Positions 46,155-55,770 are shown, counted from the first letter of the stretch. The stretch: DNA of 64,000 nt from Alphaproteobacteria bacterium HGW-Alphaproteobacteria-1 (GCA_002842985.1 PHEQ01000011.1:43507-107506); one strand, 5' to 3'. The notes: a model not told the origin generated them from the sequence alone. Program-made: numbers and translations.

Positions 46155-46834
46155 GCCGCCCCTTGCGCCTTGTGATCTTCGACGTGGACGGCACATTGGT
46201 GGACAGCCAGAACGACATTCTGGCTGCCATGCGCGCGGGTTTTGCCGGGGTCGGGGAACAGGCTCCCGAGACGGCGGCTATTCTCGGGATTGTCGGGTTG
46301 TCGCTTGATGTGGCGGTGGCGCAGCTGGCGCCGCATTTGCCCACAGATACGCGGGCGCGGATCGTTGCAGGCTACAAGGCCGCCTATATGGGTCTGCGCG
46401 CCGAGGTGGGGGCCGCGCAGTCCTCGCCGCTCTATCCCCATGCCCGCGCGACGCTGGAGGCGCTGCACCGCGTGCCCGAGACGCTGCTTGGCGTGGCCAC
46501 CGGGAAATCCGCGCGCGGCCTCGACAAGCTTTTGGACGGGCATGACCTGCGGCCCTATTTCGTGACCCGGCAAGTGGCCGATCACCACCCGTCCAAGCCG
46601 CACCCCTCGATGATCCGCGCAGCCCTTGCCGAGACCGGGGTCGCGCCGCAAAACGCGGTCATGGTGGGCGATACAAGTTTCGACATGGAAATGGCACGGG
46701 CTGCCGGGATCACCGGCATTGGGGTAAGCTGGGGCTATCACCCACCCGAGGCGCTGGGCGCGGCCGCGCGGATCGTGGAGGATTTCCGCGATCTGGCCGG
46801 GGTTCTGGAGGATATCTGGAGCGGCGTTAGATGA
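46151..46834 (+). CDS. HAD-superfamily hydrolase, phosphoglycolate-phosphatase-like
   Basis: 227 residues. Motif I FDVDGTLVDSQ with nucleophile Asp, motif II ATGKS, and motif IV VMVGDTSFDMEMARAAG. The helical cap fits subfamily IA. Substrate unknown; phosphoglycolate or pyrophosphate-type phosphatases are nearest. Overlaps both neighbours by ATGA. Confidence 0.88.
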   Translation: MSRPLRLVIFDVDGTLVDSQNDILAAMRAGFAGVGEQAPETAAILGIVGLSLDVAVAQLAPHLPTDTRARIVAGYKAAYMGLRAEVGAAQSSPLYPHARATLEALHRVPETLLGVATGKSARGLDKLLDGHDLRPYFVTRQVADHHPSKPHPSMIRAALAETGVAPQNAVMVGDTSFDMEMARAAGITGIGVSWGYHPPEALGAAARIVEDFRDLAGVLEDIWSGVR

Positions 46835-47556
46835 GCGAATGGGCGGCGAAACGGTTCTGGAAAGAGGCGCGCGCGGTCGAGGGCGCGCCGGGATATGGCG
46901 TAGAACTTGACGGCAGGCCGGTGCGCACGCCTGCCAAGGCAGCGCTTGTCGTGCCGACGCGCGCATTGGCCCAAGGCATCGCCGCCGAATGGGCGGCGCA
47001 AGAGGGCGTGATCCGACCCGCCACCATGCCCATGACGCGCGCCGCCAATGTCACCATCGACAGGGTCGGGCAACAACGCGGCGCGGTGGCGGCGATGCTG
47101 GCCGACTATGGTGGCAGCGACCTTCTGTGCTATCGCGCCCACGGTCCCGAGGATCTTGTGGAGCGTCAGGCAAAAGCGTGGGACCCGCTGCTCGAATGGA
47201 CCGAATCGGTCTTTTCCGTCCGGTTGCGGATCACGCGGGGAGTGATGCCCGTAAAACAGGAGGCTGCGGCGCTCAGCCGACTGCATGATGAGGTCAAACT
47301 GCTTGATAATTGGGCATTAACCGCATTTCACGATCTGGTCAGCCTGAGCGGCTCGCTTGTCATCGGGCTTGCTGCGCTGCGTGGTTACGCATCGGCGGAA
47401 ACCCTCTGGCATGTCTCGCGTATCGACGAAACCTGGCAAGAAGAGCTGTGGGGATGCGATGAAGAGGCGCAAGAGACCGCAGTCAGGAAACAAAGTGACT
47501 TTCTTAACGCCATGCGCTTTCATGATCTTTCGCGCGCGCCGGATGACGGAGCGTAA
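46831..47556 (+). CDS. ATP12-family F1-ATPase assembly chaperone
   Basis: 241 residues. ATP12 proteins bind the F1 alpha subunit during ATP synthase assembly; bacterial members are confined to alphaproteobacteria. RFWKEARAV, MPMTRAANVTIDRV and ETWQEELWGCDEEA are recognisable family stretches. The role in this bacterium is inferred from the mitochondrial protein. Last gene of the coupled run. Confidence 0.9.
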   Translation: MSEWAAKRFWKEARAVEGAPGYGVELDGRPVRTPAKAALVVPTRALAQGIAAEWAAQEGVIRPATMPMTRAANVTIDRVGQQRGAVAAMLADYGGSDLLCYRAHGPEDLVERQAKAWDPLLEWTESVFSVRLRITRGVMPVKQEAAALSRLHDEVKLLDNWALTAFHDLVSLSGSLVIGLAALRGYASAETLWHVSRIDETWQEELWGCDEEAQETAVRKQSDFLNAMRFHDLSRAPDDGA

Positions 47557-47600
47557 GCCTTTCGAAACCGGCGCCGCCGCGCGATTTCCTGAACAAAGAC

Positions 47601-47713
47601 TTGACGTTTCAGCCTGAATCCACACAAACTTGCTGGCACTGAACCGGGGAAATCCCTTTGCAGTGCTATCGAGGCCCCTGCAAGGGCCAACAAAACCGCC
47701 TTCTGAAAGGCGG
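47601..47713 (+). promoter_or_regulatory. Candidate promoter and two leader hairpins of aapJ
   Basis: TTGACG at 47601-47606 is a good -35, with a weak -10 (CAAACT, 47625-47630). Two hairpins follow: GGCCC (47673-47677)/GGGCC (47684-47688), and CCGCCTT (47696-47702)/AAGGCGG (47707-47713). The second ends eight bases before the ribosome site GGAAGAGG (47721-47728). Structured leaders of this type may be targets of small RNAs. Confidence 0.4.
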
Positions 47714-47733
47714 ACAATCAGGAAGAGGTAAAC

Positions 47734-48753
47734 ATGAATAAAACCGTATTTTGGGGCGCACTGACTGTTGCCGGCCTTGCGGCTGGCGCATCGGCAGCGG
47801 CCACGCTGGATGATGTCAAGGCCCGTGGCAAGCTCAACTGCGGCGTGACCACCGGCCTTGTCGGCTTTGCCGCGCCCGACGCGAATGGCGTCTGGGAAGG
47901 CTTTGACGTTGCCGTATGCCGCGCGATCGCCGCAGCCGTTCTCAGCGATGCCAACGCTGTCGAATTCGTGCCGACCACCGGCAAGACGCGCTTTACCGCG
48001 CTCTCCTCGGGCGAGATCGATGTTCTGGCCCGCAACACCACCTGGACCTTCTCGCGCGATACCGACCTCAAGTTCGATTTCGTCGGCGTCAACTACTATG
48101 ACGGTCAGGGCTTTCTCGCTCCCAAGTCGCTGGGCGTGAGCTCGGCCAAGGAACTGGACGGCGCGACGGTCTGCATCCAGACCGGCACCACCACCGAGCT
48201 GAACCTTGCGGATTTCTTCCGCGCCAACAACATCAGCTACGAGCCGGTGCCGATCGAAACCAACGCAGAAGGTCAGCAGCAATATCTGGCCGGTGCGTGC
48301 GACACCTACACCACCGACGCGTCGGGCCTCGCTTCGACCCGCGCCGCGTTCGAGAACCCCGGCGATCACGTGATCCTTCCCGAAATCATCTCGAAAGAGC
48401 CGCTCGGCCCGCTTGTGCGCCATGGCGACAACGACTGGGGTGACATCGTGCGCTGGACGCTCAACGCGCTCATCACCGCCGAAGAGCTTGGCGTGACCAG
48501 CGCGAACGTGGCCGAACTGGCATCGGCTCCGGGCAGCAACCCGGAAATCAACCGTCTGCTCGGCACCGAGGGTGACCTTGGCGCGATGATCGGTCTCGAT
48601 AACGAGTGGGCCCGTCGCGCGATTGCCGCCGTGGGCAACTATGGCGAGGTGTTCGAGAAGAACATCGGCGAGAAAACCCCGATCGGCCTGTCGCGTGGTC
48701 TGAACGCGCAGTGGATCGATGGTGGCCTGCTCTACTCGCCGCCGTTCCGGTAA
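47734..48753 (+). CDS. aapJ: General L-amino acid ABC transporter, periplasmic binding protein AapJ
   Basis: 339 residues with a signal peptide (~1-21, AGASAAA). A family-3 solute-binding protein: GKLNCGVTTGLVGFAAPDANGVWEGFDVAVCRA near the N-terminus and WTFSRDTDLKFDFVGVNYYDGQGF further on. In Rhizobium Aap handles a broad range of L-amino acids; here that is inferred from the complete aapJQMP set. First gene of the operon. Confidence 0.95.
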   Translation: MNKTVFWGALTVAGLAAGASAAATLDDVKARGKLNCGVTTGLVGFAAPDANGVWEGFDVAVCRAIAAAVLSDANAVEFVPTTGKTRFTALSSGEIDVLARNTTWTFSRDTDLKFDFVGVNYYDGQGFLAPKSLGVSSAKELDGATVCIQTGTTTELNLADFFRANNISYEPVPIETNAEGQQQYLAGACDTYTTDASGLASTRAAFENPGDHVILPEIISKEPLGPLVRHGDNDWGDIVRWTLNALITAEELGVTSANVAELASAPGSNPEINRLLGTEGDLGAMIGLDNEWARRAIAAVGNYGEVFEKNIGEKTPIGLSRGLNAQWIDGGLLYSPPFR

Positions 48754-48768
48754 GACTGACTGACAAGG

Positions 48769-48790
48769 GGGCGCGGGGAAACCTGCGCCC
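48769..48790 (+). terminator. Intra-operon hairpin between aapJ and aapQ
   Basis: GGGCGCGGG (48769-48777), loop GAAA, CCTGCGCCC (48782-48790), one mismatch, followed by TTCT. Its place just after the binding-protein gene suggests partial termination or mRNA protection that keeps AapJ more abundant than the permeases. Confidence 0.55.
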
Positions 48791-48873
48791 TTCTCGCCTG
48801 TGACAAACGATAAGCGCCCCCCGTGTGACCAAGCACGAAAAATCAACGGGGCGAAAAACAGGGAACTTCCCAG

Positions 48874-50088
48874 ATGACAACGATCAGCGACCCGCCAAAG
48901 GCGTCGTTCCAGCTCTCGATGCTGATCTACGACACCCGGTTCCGATCCTACACCTTCCAGTTCATCGCGCTTATCCTGCTGATGCTGCTCATCGGCTATC
49001 TCGGCGCGAACCTGATGAAGAACCTGTCGGATCAGGGGCAGAATATCTCGTTCGGCTTTCTGAACGCTCCGTCGAATTACGACATAAATCAGCGGCCCAT
49101 CGAGTATGACAGCCAGTCGTCCCACATGAGGGCGGCGATCGTCGGGGTTCTCAACACCCTGATCGTGGCCTTTCTGGGTTGTCTCACCGCGACGGTGTTG
49201 GGGGTGGTTGCGGGCGTGCTGCGGCTCTCGCCGAACTGGCTCGTGCGCAAGCTGATGGCGGTCTATGTCGAGGCGTTCCGCAACGTTCCGGTGCTGATCT
49301 GGATCCTGATCATCTTCACCGTGATGACAGCGGTGCTGCCGGCGCCGAGCGCCTTCCGGGGCGACAATGCGACCGCGTCGATGCTGTTTGACGCCGTGGC
49401 CTTTACCAATCGCGGGGTCTATGTGCCTTCGCCGATCTGGGAGCCGGGGTCGATGGTGGTTGTGCTGACCTTTCTCGCCTCGATCTTCGGCATGTTCTAT
49501 TACCGCCGCTACGCGACCAAGCTTCTATACGACACCGGCAAGCTGCTGCCGATGGGATGGCCATCTCTGGTCATCCTCTTCGTGCCGTCGATCCTGATGT
49601 ATTTCGTGATGGGACAGCCGATCTCGCTCGATTATCCGGCGCTCAGTGGCTTCAACTTTGGCGGTGGCCTGCATATCCGCGGTTCGCTCATCGCGCTGTG
49701 GTTCGCGCTGGCGATCTACACGGGTGCCTTCATTGCAGAGAACGTGCGTGCGGGCATTCAGGCGGTCAGCAAGGGCCAGACCGAGGCGGCGGCGTCGCTC
49801 GGCATGCGGCCCAACCGAATCATGAATCTCGTGATCCTGCCGCAGGCGCTTCGGGTGATCATCCCGCCACTGATCTCGCAATATCTGAACCTCACGAAGA
49901 ACTCGTCGCTGGCGATTGCCGTCGGTTACATGGACGTGACCGGTACGCTGGGGGGGATCACGCTCAACCAGACGGGGCGGGCGATCGAATGTGTGCTGCT
50001 GTTGATGCTGTTCTATCTCACGATCTCGCTCAGCATTTCGGCGGTGATGAACGTCTACAACAAGTCCATCATGCTGAAGGAGCGCTGA
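48874..50088 (+). CDS. aapQ: General L-amino acid ABC transporter permease AapQ
   Basis: 404 residues, about eight membrane spans. The EAA loop is in AVSKGQTEAAASLGMRPNRIMNLVILPQAL, which docks the ATPase. An internal periplasmic insertion makes it longer than most His/Glu/Gln-family permeases, as known for AapQ. AGGGA before ATG 48874. aapM follows after three bases. Confidence 0.95.
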   Translation: MTTISDPPKASFQLSMLIYDTRFRSYTFQFIALILLMLLIGYLGANLMKNLSDQGQNISFGFLNAPSNYDINQRPIEYDSQSSHMRAAIVGVLNTLIVAFLGCLTATVLGVVAGVLRLSPNWLVRKLMAVYVEAFRNVPVLIWILIIFTVMTAVLPAPSAFRGDNATASMLFDAVAFTNRGVYVPSPIWEPGSMVVVLTFLASIFGMFYYRRYATKLLYDTGKLLPMGWPSLVILFVPSILMYFVMGQPISLDYPALSGFNFGGGLHIRGSLIALWFALAIYTGAFIAENVRAGIQAVSKGQTEAAASLGMRPNRIMNLVILPQALRVIIPPLISQYLNLTKNSSLAIAVGYMDVTGTLGGITLNQTGRAIECVLLLMLFYLTISLSISAVMNVYNKSIMLKER

Positions 50089-50091
50089 GCC

Positions 50092-51381
50092 ATGTCACAT
50101 GACAATCTCGCCTTTGTGCGCTCTCACATGCTGCCTGAAGCGCCGCCGCCGGCGGCGGAAACAGGGGCCATAAAATGGCTGCGGGAGAACCTGTTTTCAT
50201 CGGTCGGAAACACCGTCCTGACGCTGGTCTCCGCCTATGTCGTGATCATGATCGTGATTTCTGCGGCACCGTGGTTCTTCAACGGCATCTGGGACAGCCC
50301 AAGCCTGTCGGCCTGCCGAGAGATGCTCGACGGGCGCACGGGGGCGTGCTTCGCGGTGCTGACCGAACGGTGGAACCAGCTTCTCTTCGGGTTCAAATAT
50401 CCGCCCGACCTTTACTGGCGGCCGACGCTGGCCTTCGTGCTGCTGTTCGTCGCCGTCGCACCGGTGCTGTTCCTGAAATACCTGCCGCGTCAGATGCTGA
50501 TCTTTACCGGGCTTTACCCGTTCATCGCCTTTTGGCTGATCTGGGGCGGGACGGTGCTGGTGCCGATAGCGGCCCTCGTGGGGGTCTTGGCGGGCGCTTT
50601 GGTCTATCGCCGGATGCTTACGGTCAGTGCCGGTGTCGCGGTGCTGGCGGGCTTTGTCGCGGCGATGGTGGTCTGGTGGGCAGCGGGCTTTGTCACCGCG
50701 TCAATGGAAGGGGTCATGGCGCTCGAGCCGGTCGCGTCGCGCGACATGGGCGGGTTCATGGTCAACCTGATGCTGGGGGTGGTCTGCGTATCACTGTCGC
50801 TGCCCTTCGGGATCATGCTGGCGCTCGGGCGGCAATCCTCGATGCCGATCATCAAGTGGATCTGCGTGGTGTTCATCGAGTTCATCCGCGGCGTGCCGCT
50901 GATCACGCTTTTGTTCGTGGCAAACGTGGTGTTGGCCTACTTCCTGCCACCCGGCACGACATTCGACCTGATCCTGCGGGTGATCATCATGATCACCATG
51001 TTCGCTTCGGCCTATATCGCCGAGGTGATCCGTGGCGGCCTCGCGGCGCTGCCGCGCGGGCAATACGAGGCGGCGGACAGTCTGGGGCTCGATTATGCGC
51101 AGTCCATGCAGTTCATCATCCTGCCGCAGGCGCTCAAGATCTCGATCCCCGGCATCGTCAACGTGGCCGTGGGGCTCTTCAAGGATACCACGCTCGTTTC
51201 GATCATCTCGATGTTCGATATCGTCGGCATGATCCGGGGGCCGATCCTTGCCTCGACCGAATGGAACGGGGTCTATTGGGAGCTGTTCGGCTTTGCCTGC
51301 CTGCTGTTCTTCGTCGTCTGCTACGGCATTTCGCAATATTCGCAATGGCTGGAGCGTCAGCTTCAGACCGATCACCGGTAA
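50092..51381 (+). CDS. aapM: General L-amino acid ABC transporter permease AapM
   Basis: 429 residues, about eight membrane spans with an EAA loop in [32 protein letters not shown]. Pairs with AapQ to form the membrane channel. AAGGAG at 50078-50083 lies in the end of aapQ. Confidence 0.95.
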   Translation: MSHDNLAFVRSHMLPEAPPPAAETGAIKWLRENLFSSVGNTVLTLVSAYVVIMIVISAAPWFFNGIWDSPSLSACREMLDGRTGACFAVLTERWNQLLFGFKYPPDLYWRPTLAFVLLFVAVAPVLFLKYLPRQMLIFTGLYPFIAFWLIWGGTVLVPIAALVGVLAGALVYRRMLTVSAGVAVLAGFVAAMVVWWAAGFVTASMEGVMALEPVASRDMGGFMVNLMLGVVCVSLSLPFGIMLALGRQSSMPIIKWICVVFIEFIRGVPLITLLFVANVVLAYFLPPGTTFDLILRVIIMITMFASAYIAEVIRGGLAALPRGQYEAADSLGLDYAQSMQFIILPQALKISIPGIVNVAVGLFKDTTLVSIISMFDIVGMIRGPILASTEWNGVYWELFGFACLLFFVVCYGISQYSQWLERQLQTDHR

Positions 51382-51395
51382 GGAGGGTCATCACC

Positions 51396-52163
51396 ATGGC
51401 CGCAGAAACACAAATGCAGGTCTCCGATCAGGTTGCGGTCGAGATCGTCAAGATGAACAAATGGTATGGCGCGTTCCATGTGCTGCGCGATATCGACCTG
51501 ACCGTCTATCAGGGCGAGCGGATTGTCATTGCGGGGCCGTCGGGCTCGGGCAAATCGACGCTCATCCGGTGCATCAATGCGCTGGAAGAGCATCAGAAAG
51601 GCTCGATCACCGTGGATGGCACGGTGCTGTCAAACGACATCAAGAACATCGACCGGATCCGGTCCGAGGTCGGGATGGTGTTCCAGCACTTCAACCTTTT
51701 TCCGCATCTGACGATTCTGGAGAATTGCACGCTGGCGCCGATCTGGGTGCGCAAGACGCCCAAGCGCGAAGCCGAAGAGATTGCGATGCATTTCCTCAAA
51801 AAGGTGAAGATCCCGGAACAGGCCGACAAGTATCCCGGTCAGCTTTCGGGCGGTCAGCAACAGCGGGTGGCGATTGCCCGGTCGCTCTGCATGAGGCCGC
51901 GCATCATGCTCTTTGACGAGCCGACATCGGCGCTTGATCCCGAGATGATCTCGGAGGTGCTCGACACCATGATCGAACTGGCCGAAGAGGGCATGACCAT
52001 GCTCTGCGTGACCCACGAGATGGGCTTTGCGCGCAAGGTGGCGAACCGGGTTATCTTCATGGATCAGGGGCAGATCGTGGAGCAGAACGAACCCGAAGAG
52101 TTCTTCAACAACCCGCAATCGGAGCGCACGAAGCTGTTCCTGAGCCAGATTCTCGGGCACTGA
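51396..52163 (+). CDS. aapP: General L-amino acid ABC transporter ATPase AapP
   Basis: 255 residues. Walker [10 protein letters not shown] (~46-54), Q-loop in [12 protein letters not shown], signature LSGGQQQR, Walker [14 protein letters not shown] and the switch His in [15 protein letters not shown] precedes ATG 51396. A terminator follows. Confidence 0.96.
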   Translation: MAAETQMQVSDQVAVEIVKMNKWYGAFHVLRDIDLTVYQGERIVIAGPSGSGKSTLIRCINALEEHQKGSITVDGTVLSNDIKNIDRIRSEVGMVFQHFNLFPHLTILENCTLAPIWVRKTPKREAEEIAMHFLKKVKIPEQADKYPGQLSGGQQQRVAIARSLCMRPRIMLFDEPTSALDPEMISEVLDTMIELAEEGMTMLCVTHEMGFARKVANRVIFMDQGQIVEQNEPEEFFNNPQSERTKLFLSQILGH

Positions 52164-52185
52164 CACCGCGCCAGACCGCAAAAGC

Positions 52186-52219
52186 GCCCGCGCTGGTCAT
52201 GGACCGGCGCGGGCTTTTT
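52186..52219 (+). terminator. Intrinsic terminator of aapJQMP
   Basis: GCCCGCGC-t-GGTC (52186-52198), loop ATG, GACC-g-GCGCGGGC (52202-52214), then TTTTT. A 13-bp stem with one G-T wobble, 22 bases after the aapP stop. Confidence 0.9.
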
Positions 52220-52273
52220 CATGACGGCAAACCCGGTTACAAGACCCGCGAAACCACGCCGGAGACCCGCCCC

Positions 52274-53155
52274 ATGTTCACGACCACCCTGATCGCGCCA
52301 GCGGGCGCGCTATCGCCCGCGCTGGCCGAGGCGCTGCGCAATGCCTGGGGTGGCGGCGATCTGCGCTGGCTTGCGCCTGATGAGGCGGCGGAGTTCGACA
52401 TGACCGAGATACCCGGCAACCGCTGGGACATCTGGCAAGAGTTGCAGCGCGCGCGCGTCGATCTGGTGGTGCAGCCCGCCGAAGGCCGCGCCAAGCGGAT
52501 GCTGCTGGCCGACATGGACAGCACCATGATCCGTGAGGAATGCATTGACGAGCTGGCCGAGATGGCGGGCGTGGGCGATCATGTGCGCGCGATCACGGCG
52601 CGGGCGATGAACGGCGAGCTTGACTTCGAGGGGGCGCTGATCGAGCGCGTGGCGCTCCTGCGCGATCTGCCCGAGAGCGTGATCGGCGAGGTTCTGGCGC
52701 AGCGCATCACCCTCATGCCGGGTGGCCCCGCCCTGATTGCCACGATGAAGGCGCACGGGGCCTATTGCGCGCTGGTCTCGGGCGGGTTCACCGCGTTCAC
52801 ACAGGCCATCGCGGCACGGCTCGGCTTTGACGAGAACCGCGCCAACACGCTTCTGGCCAAGGGAGGGCGGCTCATTGGCGATGTGGCGCGCCCCATTCTG
52901 GGGCGAGATGCCAAGGTGCGCGCGCTCGACGAGATCACGGCGCGGCTGGGGATCACGGCGGGCGATGTGATTGCGGTCGGCGACGGGGCCAACGATCTGG
53001 GGATGTTGGGACGCGCGGGCGCGGGTGTTGCGCTCCATGCCAAGCCGAACGTGGCGGCAGAATGCGATATCCGCATTAACCATGGTGACCTGACGGCGCT
53101 GCTCTACCTTCAGGGCTATGCCCGCGCGGCCTTCGTCACCCCGGCTTGTCCTTGA
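52274..53155 (+). CDS. serB: Phosphoserine phosphatase SerB
   Basis: Last step of serine synthesis. 293 residues from ATG 52274 (GGAGA at 52261). HAD motif I ADMDSTMIREE with the nucleophile Asp, SGGFTAFT (motif II), and VGDGANDLGML (motif IV). The N-terminal ~75 residues form an ACT-like regulatory part. Confidence 0.94.
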   Translation: MFTTTLIAPAGALSPALAEALRNAWGGGDLRWLAPDEAAEFDMTEIPGNRWDIWQELQRARVDLVVQPAEGRAKRMLLADMDSTMIREECIDELAEMAGVGDHVRAITARAMNGELDFEGALIERVALLRDLPESVIGEVLAQRITLMPGGPALIATMKAHGAYCALVSGGFTAFTQAIAARLGFDENRANTLLAKGGRLIGDVARPILGRDAKVRALDEITARLGITAGDVIAVGDGANDLGMLGRAGAGVALHAKPNVAAECDIRINHGDLTALLYLQGYARAAFVTPACP

Positions 53156-53193
53156 AGCGCGCGCCGTTTTCAGGCATCATCCGTTTGCGTGCG

Positions 53194-53220
53194 ACAACAA
53201 ATCCTGGGGGGATCTGTTGT
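53194..53220 (+). promoter_or_regulatory. 27-bp dyad before the Hint-domain gene
   Basis: ACAACA-a-ATCC (53194-53204), TGGGG, GGAT-c-TGTTGT (53210-53220): matching arms with a single unpaired position each. It directly abuts the ribosome site AAGGGG (53221-53226) of the following gene, so it may be an operator or an RNA hairpin affecting translation. Confidence 0.5.
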
Positions 53221-53233
53221 AAGGGGCACTTAA

Positions 53234-54226
53234 ATGGCTGAGGTCGAGCTTTTCCTCACCGGCGACCAGATTGGCACGTTTGCAAGCGTATCGACGAGCG
53301 GCAACAGCAACGGGATGAAGGTGACCCTGCAAGGGGTCCAGACGCTTGGCAGTGCAACAGATGTGTTCCGCATCGTCGTGCGCCAGGTGAATGCCGGAGA
53401 CACGCTGTTTTCCAACGGGCAGTTCGTGGATGTTTACGCCTGGCCCGACACCAATCCGCCATCGCCGCCGCTTTTCTCCAGCCTCAACCCGCAGCATGAC
53501 CAGTTTCAGGGGCGGGCCTCGTCGGCAAATCATCAGATCATCACCAATCCGGCGAATATTGTCATCGACGTTAACGGCATCACGCCGGGAACGCTGCAAT
53601 ACGGGCCGGGGATCAACCCGCCACGCGACCAGCAGCTTTCGTTCGAATCCTTCCCGCCCGATCCGCCGGTCTTTCCGTGTTATGCCGCCGACACGCTGAT
53701 CGAGACCGATAGTGGCCCGCTGGCCGTCGAGGCAATCCGGCCCGGCGATCTTGTGCGCACGCTGGATCGTGGATTGCAGCCGGTGATCTGGACCGGACGA
53801 CGGACAGTGCCGGGGCGCGGGGCCATGGCCCCGGTCGAGATCGCGGCGGGCGCTCTTGGCAACTGGCGCGATCTGGTGGTCTCGCCGCAGCACCGGATGC
53901 TGATCGAGGGCTGGCGCGCCGAGGTCCATTTCGGGCAGGCGCAGGTTCTGGTGGCGGCGCTGCATCTGGTCAACGGGCGCACCATCCGGCAAGTGCCCAG
54001 ACCGCGGGTAACCTATGTTCATCTTGCCCTCGAGGCGCATGAGGTGATCTTTGCCGAGGGAATTCCGAGCGAGAGCCTGCATCTGGGCGCCATGGCGACC
54101 ACAATGCTCGACGCGGCGCAGCGCGCTGAAATCGTGGCGTTGTTTCCCGAGCTGGCGGAGACGGATACAAAAGGGATCGCGGCGCGACGCTGTCTGCGAC
54201 GATGGGAAAGCGCGCTTGTTGCCTGA
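53234..54226 (+). CDS. Hint (hedgehog/intein)-domain protein
   Basis: 330 residues. N-terminal ~148 residues of unknown fold, then a Hint domain starting at Cys149 (PCYAADTLIETDSGPLAV), with the block-B-like SPQHRML at 217-223. Hint domains catalyse N-S acyl shift and self-cleavage; here there is a candidate Cys and His but no obvious C-terminal extein. Such proteins are abundant in Rhodobacteraceae and often lie near secreted proteins. No signal peptide seen. ATG 53234 has AAGGGG at 53221-53226. Confidence 0.85.
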   Translation: MAEVELFLTGDQIGTFASVSTSGNSNGMKVTLQGVQTLGSATDVFRIVVRQVNAGDTLFSNGQFVDVYAWPDTNPPSPPLFSSLNPQHDQFQGRASSANHQIITNPANIVIDVNGITPGTLQYGPGINPPRDQQLSFESFPPDPPVFPCYAADTLIETDSGPLAVEAIRPGDLVRTLDRGLQPVIWTGRRTVPGRGAMAPVEIAAGALGNWRDLVVSPQHRMLIEGWRAEVHFGQAQVLVAALHLVNGRTIRQVPRPRVTYVHLALEAHEVIFAEGIPSESLHLGAMATTMLDAAQRAEIVALFPELAETDTKGIAARRCLRRWESALVA

Positions 54227-54232
54227 CAAGGT

Positions 54233-54254
54233 GCCGGGGCGTTACCGCCCCGGC
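54233..54254. terminator. Bidirectional hairpin between Hint and EF-hand genes
   Basis: GCCGGGGCG (54233-54241), TTAC, CGCCCCGGC (54246-54254): perfect nine-bp stem in the 36-base gap of two convergent genes. No T-tract on either strand. Confidence 0.6.
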
Positions 54255-54262
54255 AGCAAAGG

Positions 54263-54514
54263 TCAGCCCTCGCTCGGGGGCAGGATGCCCTCGGACTGCG
54301 CGGCGCTCACCTCCTCGGGGCTGAGCGCGCCGTCGGCGTTCGTGTCGGCACTCAGGAAGGCATCGGCCGACAGGCCGGGCAGAGCCTCCTGAAACTCTGG
54401 CATCGAGACATATCCATCGCCATTGCCGTCAAGCGTGTCGAAATCGGCGGCAAAGGCGGCCATCGGCAGGATGAGGGCTACCGTGGTCGCGGTCAGGGTG
54501 GTTTTCGTGGTCAT
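54263..54514 (-). CDS. Small exported EF-hand calcium-binding protein
   Basis: 83 residues with a signal peptide (~1-22, ILPMAAFAA). Two EF-hand loops: DGNGDGYVSMPE (29-40) and DTNADGALSPEE (57-68), both with the Ca ligands in place. Periplasmic or secreted; role unknown. AAAGGAGA before ATG 54514. Confidence 0.85.
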   Translation of the reverse strand: MTTKTTLTATTVALILPMAAFAADFDTLDGNGDGYVSMPEFQEALPGLSADAFLSADTNADGALSPEEVSAAQSEGILPPSEG

Positions 54515-54777
54515 GACATCTTTCTCCTTTGGTTGCAGAAGGGCCGTTGCGCCCCCTGTGAGAAGAAGATGCGCGTGACCGAGCGCCCTGTCTCTGGAGC
54601 GCGGCCGAAAGGCTGGTTTGACGCGGAAGAACGCCGGAATACACGTTCCGGCTGCGCGCTGTTCCGCCGGAAAAACAGCACCGGCCAAGGACCGCTGAGT
54701 GCGGAGGTGGTTTTGGGCAGGGCGGCGCCGGAAAAAGGCCTGCGCCCGCGATCGGTCGATCCTTGCCGATGGGCGGT
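54515..54777. other. 263-base gap, no gene recognised
   Basis: Between the EF-hand start and the asparaginase stop, both on the minus strand. It should hold the EF-hand promoter and the asparaginase 3' end, but no convincing -35/-10, terminator or RNA was found. Short GCCGGAA/TTCCGGC-type arms occur near 54633-54655. Confidence 0.3.
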
Positions 54778-55770
54778 TCAGGCCAGAACAGCGGCAGGAC
54801 GAATCGTGCCTGTCTCGATCCCGCGCCAGTTGGTGATCGGCGCATTGCGAAACTTGCGCGCGGATGGATGATCGGGGTCAAGCGCGCCAAGCCGCACGAG
54901 GATCGAGGCAATGGCGCATTCCGCGCCACGCGTGCCCCCGTCGATGATCTTGAGCGCGACGCCGATCTTGCGCTCGGGCAGGATGGCGATGAAGAACGCC
55001 TCGGCCCCGGTCTTGAGCGCGACCGGCTCGGTCGTGGCGCGCATGAGTTCGGTGCAGGCGCGCCCCTCGCCCGCCACAAGCGCGGGATGGGCGATCATCG
55101 CTTGCCACAGACGTCGCGCGGCACGCTCTTCGGCCTTGTCCTCGCCGGCGCCCGCGAACCACGCCATCGCGCGGGCCATGGCCCGCAGCGTCGTGGCCGG
55201 ATTGGGCGCGGAACAGCCGTCGATGACGTGGTAGGGCGAGGTCTGATCGGTGACCATCTCGAACGCTTCCATGACGGCGCGCTGCACCGGATGGCCGGGG
55301 TCAACATAGTCGGGCCCGCCGCCAAGATGCCGGTTGAGCGTGAGAAAGCCGGAATGTTTGCCCGAACAGTTGTTGTGGACCTGACAGGGCGCGGTGTCCG
55401 AGCAAAGCAGCGCCTTGTGCGCCGCCGGGTCGGAGGGCATATGCGCGCCGCAGCGGAAATCCGCATCGCCAAGGCCAAGCCCGTTCAGCCAGCGGGTCAC
55501 GCGATCGGTGTGGATCGCGGCCCCGCTATGCGACGCGCAGCCCAGAGCGAGCTGTTCGGTGCCGAGCCCGTGCGCGTCCGCCGCGCCCGAGGTCAGGAGC
55601 GGCAGCGCCTGGATCATCTTGGCCGAGGAGCGCGGCAGCACCACCTCTTCGGGGTTGCCCCAGGCCTCGACGATACCGCCCGAGGCGTCGCAGATCACCG
55701 CGTGTCCCAGATGCACGCTCTCGGGTGCCGGGCCGCGCCAGATTTCGGTCAGGGGGACAGCTTGGGTCAT
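54778..55770 (-). CDS. Rhizobial-type L-asparaginase (asparaginase II family)
   Basis: Hydrolyses asparagine to aspartate and ammonia. 330 residues from ATG 55770 (GGAG before). This is the class-3 family of Rhizobium etli ReAII, unrelated to E. coli AnsA/B: Ser48 and Lys51 in RSSAKM, Ser80, Cys135 and Lys138 in NNCSGKHSG, and a second Cys at 186 in DGCSAPN, matching the ReAII active-site and zinc-ligand pattern as I recall it. Divergent from the IalB-like gene. Confidence 0.92.
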   Translation of the reverse strand: MTQAVPLTEIWRGPAPESVHLGHAVICDASGGIVEAWGNPEEVVLPRSSAKMIQALPLLTSGAADAHGLGTEQLALGCASHSGAAIHTDRVTRWLNGLGLGDADFRCGAHMPSDPAAHKALLCSDTAPCQVHNNCSGKHSGFLTLNRHLGGGPDYVDPGHPVQRAVMEAFEMVTDQTSPYHVIDGCSAPNPATTLRAMARAMAWFAGAGEDKAEERAARRLWQAMIAHPALVAGEGRACTELMRATTEPVALKTGAEAFFIAILPERKIGVALKIIDGGTRGAECAIASILVRLGALDPDHPSARKFRNAPITNWRGIETGTIRPAAVLA

